Positions 1 through 7,353 of a DNA stretch of 64,000 bases are shown here, one piece after another. Source of the DNA: Solimonas variicoloris DSM 15731 (GTDB lineage: Bacteria; Pseudomonadota; Gammaproteobacteria; Nevskiales; Nevskiaceae); assembly GCF_000382285.1 (NCBI RefSeq), contig NZ_KB907927.1:186001-250000 (forward strand), written 5' to 3'. Under the pieces are notes generated by a model, which was given only the letters and a program-made list of their open reading frames with translations, searched no databases and had not been told where the DNA came from. Numbering within the stretch: the first letter of the stretch is position 1; every line of letters begins with the position of its first letter. The position numbers and the translations under genes were made by a program.

Positions 1-695
1 ATATGGCCGAGCGGATGCAGCGCGTCGGCGGCCTGGCGCGCCGCCGCCAGATCGCCGCCGGCGCTGCCGAGATGCGCCTCGACCATCGGCGTCCAGATGA
101 AGCCCGGATGGATGCTGTTGACGCGGATGCGCTCGGCTGCGTACAGCATCGCGTCGGTCTTGCTCATCAGGCGCACGGCGCCCTTCGAGGCGTGGTACGG
201 CGGCACGTCGGGCGCGCCGACGAGGCCGTAGATCGACGACAGATTGATGATGCTGCCGGCGCCGCTGCGGCGCAGATGCGGGATCGCATGCTTGGTGCAG
301 AAGAACACGCCCTTGACGTTGATCGCCTGCACGTGGTCCCACTCGGCTTCGCTGATCTGGTCGGTCGGCTTGTCGACGCCGGCGATGCCGGCATTGTTGA
401 CCAGCACGTCCAGCCGCCCGTACGTGGCGGCGACGTCGGCGAGCACGGCCGAGACTTCGGCTTCGAGGCTGACGTCGCAGTGCCAGTAGCGCGCCCGCAG
501 GCCGCGCGCCGACAGCGCCGCCGCGAACGCGGCGCCGGCCTCGTCGCGGATATCGAGCACGGCGACCGCCGCGCCCTCGCCGGCCATGCGCTCGGCGACC
601 GCCGCGCCCTCGCCGGCCATGCGCTCGGCGATCGCGTGGCCGAGCCCGAGCGCGGCGCCAGTGACGACGGCGACTTTTCCGTTCAGACGATTCAT
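1..695 (-). CDS. SDR-family NAD(P)-dependent oxidoreductase, 3' end outside window
   Basis: Short-chain dehydrogenase/reductase. Translation starts MNRLNGKVAVVTGAALGLG, giving the Rossmann motif TGxxxGxG at residues 12-19. Further on are LVNNAGI, the catalytic Ser of NLSSIYG and the YxxxK motif (YHASK), so the active site is complete. The reading frame is open to base 1 and the last roughly 20-30 residues, usually containing a DGG motif, lie outside. The start is set by a GAGGAG Shine-Dalgarno sequence 6-8 nt before ATG 695. An exact 33-bp tandem duplication (561-626) inserts 11 residues (ERMAGEGAAVA twice) just after the cofactor-binding glycine motif, which could disturb strand beta2. An FNR-type box lies 58 bp upstream. 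The substrate cannot be assigned; cyclic or secondary alcohol dehydrogenases are the closest type. Confidence 0.9.
   Translation of the reverse strand, partial: MNRLNGKVAVVTGAALGLGHAIAERMAGEGAAVAERMAGEGAAVAVLDIRDEAGAAFAAALSARGLRARYWHCDVSLEAEVSAVLADVAATYGRLDVLVNNAGIAGVDKPTDQISEAEWDHVQAINVKGVFFCTKHAIPHLRRSGAGSIINLSSIYGLVGAPDVPPYHASKGAVRLMSKTDAMLYAAERIRVNSIHPGFIWTPMVEAHLGSAGGDLAAARQAADALHPLGH
561..626. repeat. 33-bp perfect tandem duplication inside the SDR gene
   Basis: Bases 561-593 and 594-626 are identical. The unit is 33 bp, so it stays in frame and duplicates 11 residues of the SDR, directly behind the nucleotide-binding loop. It is either a real recent slippage duplication or an assembly error. 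Confidence 0.9.
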
Positions 696-724
696 GGCGC
701 TCTCCTCGGCATGGGCATCGTTTC

Positions 725-766
725 CACCGTAGCCGCCGGCCGCGCGGCGACCTTGACCTGCGTCAA
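725..766 (-). promoter_or_regulatory. FNR-type box and -10 for the SDR gene
   Basis: TTGAC-CTGC-GTCAA at 753-766 is a perfect inverted repeat with the 5-4-5 geometry of FNR/ANR sites. Read toward the SDR gene, TACGGT follows 21 bp later as a plausible -10. The box ends 58 bp before the SDR start. It could also serve the rightward gene at 868. Confidence 0.55.
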
Positions 767-867
767 TGCCGCCGCGCCGTGCCGGGTCACGCTAGAGGCC
801 TGCGTCCGCAGCTCACGAAGCGGACGGACCGTCGATCGCCGCCCGCCCACGAGAGGAGCCAGGACAA

Positions 868-1260
868 ATGCCGAATGCCGCAGCGCCGCGCGTGGGCAGC
901 TGGTACCGCTCGCCGATGCTGGCGCAGAGCTTCCAGGTCGTCGCCCTCGATCAGCAGGCGCGCACCGTCGAGATCCTCTGCTTCGACGGCACGCTCGACG
1001 AATGGCCGCTGTCGCACTGGCTGACGCTGGACGCCGAACTGTGCGCGGGGCCGCGCGACTACCGCGGCGCGTTCGAGCTCGAACGCGGCGACGCGCTGGA
1101 CGATGCCCCGGACTGGGACCATGCGCACTGGCTCGACGCGCTCGAATCGGCGGAGCGCGCGCGCACGCCGTCGCTGCCGCCTCCCGAATGGCCGGACGAG
1201 GGGCCGCAGCGGCCGGCCGCGGTGCGGCGTGGCAGCGTCGCCCGACATCCACGCGCTTGA
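868..1260 (+). CDS. DUF6763-like small hypothetical protein
   Basis: Protein of 130 residues. The N-terminal 70 residues (GSWYRSPMLAQSFQVVALDQ, then IEILCFDGTLDEW) match what I recall of the gammaproteobacterial DUF6763 family, which has no known function. The C-terminus is proline- and arginine-rich and less ordered. A GAGAGGAG ribosome-binding site sits 9 nt before ATG 868. No signal peptide or membrane segment is seen. The stop codon overlaps an FNR-type box at 1257-1270. Confidence 0.75.
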   Translation: MPNAAAPRVGSWYRSPMLAQSFQVVALDQQARTVEILCFDGTLDEWPLSHWLTLDAELCAGPRDYRGAFELERGDALDDAPDWDHAHWLDALESAERARTPSLPPPEWPDEGPQRPAAVRRGSVARHPRA

Positions 1261-1298
1261 CGGCGATCAAGGCCGGCGCCGCGCATCGCTTCTACCGT
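1257..1298 (+). promoter_or_regulatory. FNR-type box with -10, upstream of small ORF
   Basis: TTGAC-GGCG-ATCAA at 1257-1270, overlapping the stop of the preceding gene. TACCGT at 1293-1298 starts 22 bp after the box, the spacing shared with the other FNR-type promoters of this window. The first rightward ATG with an open frame is at 1343. Confidence 0.5.
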
Positions 1299-1342
1299 GC
1301 GGCATGGGCACTCCGCCCGATTCACGCCGAGCCCTTCCCCCG

Positions 1343-1546
1343 ATGAACACCTTGCACCTCAGCGCCCGCACGACGCCCCGCAGCGCGACCCGCGCCGGCG
1401 CCGGGAATCCGGCGGCGACGATCACGATCCAGCTCGGCGGCAATGCCGGCATGCGCACGCTGCAGCACCGCGAACCGCTGATCGAGTGGAAGCGCGCGCG
1501 GCGCGCCAGCGCATCCACCGACGATGCCGCGGTGTTGCCGGCCTGA
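1343..1546 (+). CDS. Possible small protein of unknown function
   Basis: A 67-codon frame from ATG 1343 to TGA 1546. The product is basic and rich in Ala, Arg and Thr, with a central ATITIQLGGNAGMRTLQ segment. I recognise no family. No convincing ribosome-binding site precedes the ATG (the upstream stretch is CCTTCCCCCG). It is listed because an FNR-type promoter ends about 45 bp upstream and nothing else in the gap could be its target. It may equally be non-coding leader. Confidence 0.3.
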   Translation: MNTLHLSARTTPRSATRAGAGNPAATITIQLGGNAGMRTLQHREPLIEWKRARRASASTDDAAVLPA

Positions 1547-1633
1547 GCGTGGTACCGGATGGCGGCGCCCGCGCACCGCCGTCCGTGCGGCAGAACACGG
1601 TCGCTCCCGGCAGCGCCGATGGCAGTCGGCATA

Positions 1634-1649
1634 TGTTCGATGTCGTACG
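1634..1649. promoter_or_regulatory. Cluster operator, site A (priming transferase promoter)
   Basis: GTTCG-ATGT-CGTAC at 1635-1648, one mismatch from the palindrome GTTCG-N4-CGAAC that recurs before the other EPS and NRPS/PKS units (sites B-E). It lies about 93 bp before the priming glycosyltransferase start. Confidence 0.5.
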
Positions 1650-1741
1650 GACATGCGGCCGCCGGCCCGGGAACATCGCCCTCGACGCCACGCGCGTCCG
1701 CTCATCCATTCGGATGCCCGTCGTCCTCATCGACGATCGCC

Positions 1742-3205
1742 ATGACCGGTTCGAAGCCTTCGTTCAACGTTTCGCCCCCGCTCGACTGCCGAGTCGACCT
1801 GCACTCAGTGTCGGCCGCGGGTCGTGCCTGGCGCAGCGTGCTCGCCACGCTGCTGCCGCTGCTGGAAATCGCGGCGCTCGCCGCCAGCGCTTGGATCGCC
1901 GCGCTGCTCGTGCGCGAACTCGACCCCGGCGGCTTCGACGCCAGCATCTCCGGACGCTACGGCCTGCTCGCCAGCTCGATGTCGCTGTTCGCGCCGTTCG
2001 TGCTACATGTCCGCAGGGCCGGCAGCATGCGCGGCACGGCGCGCGCCTTGCGCGAGCTGGCCGGTCCGTATGCCTTGTTCTGCGCCATCGCCGCACTCGC
2101 GCTGATCGTCAATGGCGATGCCGGCGGCGCCGCCGCGCAGTGGCTCGGCTTCTGGCTGCTGTCCGGCTTCGCGCTGCTGCTGGCGCTGCGCAGCCTGGTA
2201 CTGCGGGCGCCGGCGCGCGAAGTCGTCGCCGTAGTCGGCGCCGGCCCGGCAACCGATCGGCTGGTGCGCCATCTGCAGCGCCGCGACGGCCGCGACGTCG
2301 AGCTGATCGGCGTGTTCGACGATCGCGCGACGCGCACCGGCCAGGGCGCGGTGGCGCGCCGCGGCACGGTCGACAGCCTGATCGAACTCGGCCGCCGGCA
2401 GCCGATCGATCTGGTGCTGATCGCGCTGCCGGATCACGCCGAGGAACGCATCATCGATCTGCTCAAGCGGCTCAAGTCGCTGGCCGTGTCGATTGCGATG
2501 TGCCCCTGCGGCATCGAGCTGGAACTGCCGCGCATGCCGGTCGAGTATCTCGGCGATCACATCCCGGTGACGCTGCTCGCCGAGCGGCCGATCCGCCGCG
2601 GCGGCGCGGTCGCCAAGATGTTGGAGGACTACCTGCTCGGCGGCCTGATCACCCTGGCGCTGTTGCCGCTGATGGCGCTGATCGCGCTGGCGATCCGTCT
2701 CGACAGCCCCGGGCCGGTGCTGTTCCGGCAGCGCCGCCACGCCTGGAACAACGGCGAGTTCGATGTCTTCAAGTTCCGCTCGATGCGCTGGAGCCCGAGA
2801 TCGGCGAGCCTGGGCCTGCGCCAGACCGAACGCGACGACCCGCGCATCACCCGCGTCGGCCGCTTCCTGCGCCGCAGCAGCCTCGACGAGCTGCCGCAGC
2901 TGTTCAACGTCCTGCGCGGCGAGATGTCGCTGGTCGGTCCGCGCCCGCACGCGGTCAACATGAAAACCGAGGAGCGCCTGTGCGAGGAGATCATCGAGAC
3001 CTACGCGCATCGCCATCGCGTCAAGCCCGGCCTGACCGGCCTGGCCCAGGTGCGCGGCTACCGCGGCGCGACCCATACCGCCGAGCAATTGCGCCTGCGC
3101 ATTGAATCTGACCTCGAATACGTGGAGCATTGGTCCATCTGGCTGGACCTGAAGATCCTGGTCATGACGGCATGGACGGTGATCCGTGGCGAAAATGCGT
3201 ACTAG
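1742..3205 (+). CDS. Polyprenyl-phosphate sugar-1-phosphate transferase (EPS priming enzyme)
   Basis: Integral-membrane enzyme of 487 residues that should start the EPS repeat unit by moving a sugar-1-phosphate from a UDP-sugar to undecaprenyl phosphate. The N-terminal part has hydrophobic segments and then a Rossmann-like domain (GAGPATDRLV, LIGVFDDRAT). A further membrane helix precedes the C-terminal bacterial sugar transferase domain, with FKFRSMR, DDPRITRVGRFLRR, SLDELPQL and SLVGPRPH, all hallmark motifs of the WcaJ/WbaP family. ATG 1742 was chosen because the protein is full length from there and operator site A lies upstream; the ribosome-binding site is weak. The stop overlaps the next gene by about 20 bp, so the two are probably co-translated. 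The N-terminal half is paralogous to that of the GT26 fusion at 7354. Confidence 0.93.
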   Translation: MTGSKPSFNVSPPLDCRVDLHSVSAAGRAWRSVLATLLPLLEIAALAASAWIAALLVRELDPGGFDASISGRYGLLASSMSLFAPFVLHVRRAGSMRGTARALRELAGPYALFCAIAALALIVNGDAGGAAAQWLGFWLLSGFALLLALRSLVLRAPAREVVAVVGAGPATDRLVRHLQRRDGRDVELIGVFDDRATRTGQGAVARRGTVDSLIELGRRQPIDLVLIALPDHAEERIIDLLKRLKSLAVSIAMCPCGIELELPRMPVEYLGDHIPVTLLAERPIRRGGAVAKMLEDYLLGGLITLALLPLMALIALAIRLDSPGPVLFRQRRHAWNNGEFDVFKFRSMRWSPRSASLGLRQTERDDPRITRVGRFLRRSSLDELPQLFNVLRGEMSLVGPRPHAVNMKTEERLCEEIIETYAHRHRVKPGLTGLAQVRGYRGATHTAEQLRLRIESDLEYVEHWSIWLDLKILVMTAWTVIRGENAY

Positions 3206-4379
3206 AGATTTACCGCGCGCCGGCGGCGCCCTGATCGCGCTGGGCAGCCTGCTGCCGCTCGCCGCGGCCGCAGAGCTGGAACTGCGGCCGTATGCCGAGG
3301 CGCGCGCCTACTACGACTCCAACGTCTACAGTTTCTCGGGACGCGACGAGGCGCTGGCGCGCAACGGCGACGATCAGCTCTCGGACCGCATCATGCGCGG
3401 CCTCGCCGGCCTGCAGGCGGACTACGGCTTCAGCCGCCAGTCGCTCGCGCTGACCGCCGAAGGGCGGCGCCTGATCTACGACCACTTCTCGAAGCTCGAT
3501 CACAACGAGCATCTGCTCGCGCTGGCCTACAAGGGCCGCTACGGCGACGAGGTGAGCAGCCGCCTCTACGCCAGCCAGGAACGACGCATGGCCTCGTTCG
3601 CCGATCGCGACACGACGGCGCTGACCCTGGAGCGCGAGCGCCTCGGCGGCGGCGAGCTCGGCTTCGCGCCGGGCGACGACTGGCGCGTCGAGGTCGGCGC
3701 GCGCGTGCGCCGCCTGCTCTCGCCGCTGCCCGACCTGCCCGACTTCACGCTCGCCGAGAACAGCGCCACGGCCGGCCTGCGCTACGTCGACGGCGGCCCG
3801 GCCAGCTTCGGTCTGGCCACCGAATACCTGAAAGGCCGCTTCGACGGCACGCCGGACCAGACGCGCTTCGACCAGTACACCGCGCAGCTCGACGCGCGCT
3901 ACGAGATCAGCGGTCTGACGCGCATGAACGGCCGCCTCGGCTACACGCGCCGCAACGAGCGCAACAGCGCGCGCGCCGACGTCTCGACGGTGACCGGCTC
4001 GATCGGCGTGCAGCGCAATCTGAGCGGCGTCACCTCGGTCGATTTCAACGCCTTCCGCAACGTCGAGAGCTATCTGGTCGGCGCGCAATCGGTGATCGAC
4101 ACCGGCGCGCGCCTGGCCCTCAACTGGCAGCGCTCGCTCGTCACGGTTTCGACCGGCGTGCAGTGGCATCGCAGCGATTTCCAGATCGAGACGCGCCGCG
4201 AGGACCGCATCACTCAGGCCTTCGTCCACGTCAACCTGGCGCCGCGGCGCTGGCTCGACGTGCAGCCGTTCGTCGACTACCGCAACCGCAGTTCCAACAT
4301 CGCCGCCGAGCGCTATCACGGCGTGGTCGCCGGCCTCGGCCTGCGCGTGCAGTTCGGCAGCGACGAGATCGCACGCTAG
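3186..4379 (+). CDS. EPS outer-membrane beta-barrel protein, EpsL/BBP2_2-like
   Basis: Protein of about 397 residues with an N-terminal signal peptide (hydrophobic LIALGSLLPLAAAA, cleavage near AAA-AEL). The rest is alternating amphipathic strands with many Tyr, Arg and Asp residues, ending in a strand (GLGLRVQFG) typical of outer-membrane barrels. It resembles the barrel found in EpsL-type EPS operons, where it is thought to be part of export or anchoring. GTG 3186 and ATG 3195 are both possible starts and both lie inside the end of the priming transferase gene. Confidence 0.75.
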   Translation: MAKMRTRDLPRAGGALIALGSLLPLAAAAELELRPYAEARAYYDSNVYSFSGRDEALARNGDDQLSDRIMRGLAGLQADYGFSRQSLALTAEGRRLIYDHFSKLDHNEHLLALAYKGRYGDEVSSRLYASQERRMASFADRDTTALTLERERLGGGELGFAPGDDWRVEVGARVRRLLSPLPDLPDFTLAENSATAGLRYVDGGPASFGLATEYLKGRFDGTPDQTRFDQYTAQLDARYEISGLTRMNGRLGYTRRNERNSARADVSTVTGSIGVQRNLSGVTSVDFNAFRNVESYLVGAQSVIDTGARLALNWQRSLVTVSTGVQWHRSDFQIETRREDRITQAFVHVNLAPRRWLDVQPFVDYRNRSSNIAAERYHGVVAGLGLRVQFGSDEIAR

Positions 4380-4480
4380 CACCAGGTCCGGAACATCGGC
4401 GCCGCACGCGGCGACGGACCGTCCGATCCGCCGCCGCTTCTTCGTTGCGGCGTGGCATCCGGAACGGCCGGCCCCGCCCC

Positions 4481-5464
4481 TTACGCCGGCTGCCGGGTCA
4501 GCGGCGCGACGCGCAGCGACGCAGCGGTTTCGGCGAGCCCTTCATCGAGTGGTTTCCAGCGCAGGACGAGCTCGGCGGCGGCGCGGCGGCTGTCGAGACG
4601 GATGCGCTGCTGCCAGAGCGTCCGCATCGATGGCGTGATCGCCGGCGGCAAGCCGCTGGCGTCGACGCCGAGCTGGCGCAGCCCCAGCTCGGCGAGCTTG
4701 AGCAGCGGCGCCAGCAGCTGCGTTTCGAACGGCAGGCGCCGCGCCGCGATGCGCGCGACCGGCACCGCGCCGAGGCGGCGTGCGAACTCGACGAAGTATT
4801 CGTTCCAGGTCGGCAGCTCGGCGTCCGCGAGCGAGAGATTGAACGTCCGGCCGGCGACGCCGTCGCGGTACAGCGCCTGGCGCACCGCCGCGACGACGTC
4901 GTCGACGTGCACGAGGTTGCAGCAGCCATCGCCGGCGGCGCCGAGATCGCCGAGGCGGCGCTCGCGCAGCAGCTGCGCGATGCGCACGCTCCACTGCAGG
5001 CTGCCCGGTCCGTACACGCAGCCCGGCCGCAGCAGCACCGTGTTCGCGCAACGCCGCAGCGCCTCCTCGGCGTCGCGCTTGGCGCAGCCGTAGCCGCTCT
5101 GCGGCGCCAGCGGGCTGCCTTCATCGACCCGGCCGGTGCTCGCGCCGTAGACGGCCATCGAACTCAGATGCACGAGGCGCGGCGCGCGCGCCTGGCGCCG
5201 CAGCGTCGCCGCCAGCGCGTCGGCGTTGGCGCGGATATCGGCCGGCGCGCCGGTCACGCAATTGACCACCGCATCGACGCCGCCGATCACGCCGGCCAGC
5301 GCATCGGCATTGCGCGCGTCGAGCGCCAGTGCGCGCTGGCCGGGCACCGCGCGCGGCCGGCGCGACGCGACGATCACCTGAGCACCGCCGCCGGCGGCGA
5401 GCGCGCGCGCGACCTGCTGGCCGATGTAGCCGCTGCCGCCGAGCACCAGGATCCGCGCGCTCAT
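4481..5464 (-). CDS. NAD-dependent epimerase/dehydratase (extended SDR)
   Basis: Protein of 327 residues beginning MSARILVLGGSGYIG, a GxxGxxG nucleotide-binding motif, with the catalytic Ser pair in LVHLSSMAVYG and YGCAK as the YxxxK motif. This is the extended-SDR layout of sugar-nucleotide epimerases and dehydratases. It probably modifies a sugar nucleotide or sugar for the EPS; the exact substrate is not visible. The ATG overlaps the stop of the GMC oxidoreductase gene (ATGA), so the two form one leftward operon driven from about 7.2 kb. Confidence 0.85.
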   Translation of the reverse strand: MSARILVLGGSGYIGQQVARALAAGGGAQVIVASRRPRAVPGQRALALDARNADALAGVIGGVDAVVNCVTGAPADIRANADALAATLRRQARAPRLVHLSSMAVYGASTGRVDEGSPLAPQSGYGCAKRDAEEALRRCANTVLLRPGCVYGPGSLQWSVRIAQLLRERRLGDLGAAGDGCCNLVHVDDVVAAVRQALYRDGVAGRTFNLSLADAELPTWNEYFVEFARRLGAVPVARIAARRLPFETQLLAPLLKLAELGLRQLGVDASGLPPAITPSMRTLWQQRIRLDSRRAAAELVLRWKPLDEGLAETAASLRVAPLTRQPA

Positions 5465-7170
5465 GCCGCCAGCTCCCGCAGCGGTGCCGCTGCTGCTAGC
5501 GGTACGCCGGCGGCGAGCCGGGCCTGCAGGTGCTCGGCCAGGCGCAGGCTCAGCGCGACGATCGTCAGGGTCGGATTGGCCTGACTGGAGGTCGGGAACA
5601 CCGCCGCGCCGGCGACGAACAGATTGTCGACGCCGTGGACCCGCAGATCGGCATCGACCACCCCGTCGCGCGGCGAGCGCGCCATGCGCGCGGTGCCGAT
5701 GTGGTGGCCGCCGTAGGCACCGTAGCGCAGCATCTCGGCCTCGATCGCGTCCGCATCGTAGTCGTAGTGGCCGATGCCGCTGGCGCGCACGTCGGCGGCA
5801 AAAGTCGCCAGCGCCCGCGCGACGGTGTCGACGTCGTCGCGGCGATAGCGCCAGTCGAGGCGCAGGCGGCGCATGCCGAGCGCATCGCGCTCGCTGCCGA
5901 GCGTCACGCGGCTGTCGGGATTCGGCAGCTGCTCGGCGTGGAAGTCGAGACTGAAGCGCGGCCGCCGCGGCTCGATGATGATCGACGGGAACTTGCGCTC
6001 GGCGAGCTTGCGCTGCGTCAGCATCTGCCAGGCGAACGCGAAGGCCTGCAGCGGATCGCGCACGAGATTGCCGAGGTGCGCGAACCAGCGGCCGACGCCG
6101 TGCGCGTCGTCGCCGTGCAGGCGCTTGGCGTATTCGTAGGGAATGAACGGTTTGGCGAGGTAGAGCAGCGACAGCGCGCCGGAGCCGTGCGCCGGATCGG
6201 TGATGCGCGGATGGTGCAGACGCGCGATGAAGTTGCCGACGCCGAGGCGGCGCTGCGCGTCGGCGCGCAGTGCGAAGCGGCGCCGGCAGTAGATCCCGTC
6301 GTCGCTGACCTCGTAGCCGTAGCGCACGGCGACGCCCGGCGCCAGCGCCAGCGTGCCGGTCGTGCCGGCGAGATGGCACATGTAGTAGCGGCCGACCAGA
6401 TCGTGCGCGTTGCCGATGCCGGCACGCTGCACCTCGTCGCTGGCCAGCAGCAGGCGGGCGTTCTCGAGCCCGCCGGCGGCCAGGATCACGCAGCGCGCGC
6501 GGACGCGCAGCGTCTTGCCGCCGAGGCTCGCCGCGCGCACCGCGCTGACGGCGCCGCCGTCGCGGTCGAGCTCCAGCCCGGTGACGTTGGCGTGCAGCAG
6601 CACGCGCAGGTTGGCGGCGGCCTCGAGCCGGGCACGATAGCGACGGCCGAAGTCGGTCGGACAGCTGAAACGCTCCAGGGTATCGGTCGAGAACGATGCG
6701 CTGTCGAAGCCGGCGAGCAGCGGCGGCAGGCCGCGCGGAAACGCGGACGCCGCATCGAACGCGCACTCGCCCGCCTCGCACAGCTGCGTGGCGCGCGCGT
6801 AGTACGGCCGCAGCGTCTCGTAGCCGATCGGCCAGCCGCTGTGCGGCACATAGTCGCGCGCTTCGAAGTCGATCGGATCGAACGGTACGCAGCGTCCTCC
6901 CCAGGTCGTCGTCGAGCCGCCGAAGCGGCGCTCGCGATAGCGATCGAGCGGCGGATGCAGGCGCGCGTCGGCGACCTCGCCGGTGTACAGGGCCTGGCTG
7001 TCGGGCTCGTGGCGGATGCCGCCGGCCTCGATGACAAGCACCTCGTGCCGCCCGTCCGCAAACGGCAGCGCCAGCGCGATGCCGGCGGCGCCGCTGCCGA
7101 CGATGCAGACGTCGGCTTGCAGGTCGGCACCGGCCGGCAGTTCCAGGGCATCGATGATCATGGGACGCAT
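5461..7170 (-). CDS. GMC-family FAD-dependent oxidoreductase
   Basis: Protein of 569 residues. The N-terminus has the FAD-binding motif VCIVGSGAAGIALAL and later LVIEAGG. The C-terminus has the GMC signature region: HHIGTARM, then VHGVDNLFVAGAAVFPT and NPTLTIVAL, which carry the expected His and Asn active-site residues. The family oxidises sugars, alcohols or polyols. Here it is coupled to a sugar epimerase-like gene inside an EPS locus, so a sugar or sugar-derivative substrate is likely. No signal peptide is seen. Starts at 7170 or 7161 are both possible. Confidence 0.88.
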   Translation of the reverse strand: MRPMIIDALELPAGADLQADVCIVGSGAAGIALALPFADGRHEVLVIEAGGIRHEPDSQALYTGEVADARLHPPLDRYRERRFGGSTTTWGGRCVPFDPIDFEARDYVPHSGWPIGYETLRPYYARATQLCEAGECAFDAASAFPRGLPPLLAGFDSASFSTDTLERFSCPTDFGRRYRARLEAAANLRVLLHANVTGLELDRDGGAVSAVRAASLGGKTLRVRARCVILAAGGLENARLLLASDEVQRAGIGNAHDLVGRYYMCHLAGTTGTLALAPGVAVRYGYEVSDDGIYCRRRFALRADAQRRLGVGNFIARLHHPRITDPAHGSGALSLLYLAKPFIPYEYAKRLHGDDAHGVGRWFAHLGNLVRDPLQAFAFAWQMLTQRKLAERKFPSIIIEPRRPRFSLDFHAEQLPNPDSRVTLGSERDALGMRRLRLDWRYRRDDVDTVARALATFAADVRASGIGHYDYDADAIEAEMLRYGAYGGHHIGTARMARSPRDGVVDADLRVHGVDNLFVAGAAVFPTSSQANPTLTIVALSLRLAEHLQARLAAGVPLAAAAPLRELAA

Positions 7171-7230
7171 GGCGCACAGGCAACGCGACGGGACTGTCGC
7201 ACGATCTTTTTAGGGTGCCGCGCGGCGGCC

Positions 7231-7250
7231 CGTCTGTGCGATGTCGAACA
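7231..7250. promoter_or_regulatory. Cluster operator, site B
   Basis: CGTCTGTGCG-ATGT-CGAACA. The core GTGCG-ATGT-CGAAC (7236-7249) is one mismatch from GTTCG-N4-CGAAC. It lies in the divergent region between the GMC oxidoreductase and the GT26 fusion, together with site C. Confidence 0.55.
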
Positions 7251-7271
7251 CGTGCGCGCTACGGCGCGTAG

Positions 7272-7285
7272 GTTCGCTAGCGAAC
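7272..7285. promoter_or_regulatory. Cluster operator, site C (perfect palindrome)
   Basis: GTTCG-CTAG-CGAAC, a perfect 14-bp palindrome, 69 bp before the preferred start of the GT26 fusion. The right arm continues AGTCG, close to the AGACG seen at sites D and E. Confidence 0.6.
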
Positions 7286-7353
7286 AGTCGCGCCGCGCTT
7301 TCGAGCCTAGCCTTGCACTCAATACGAGCATGGCGAGCGCCATGGGAGATTCG

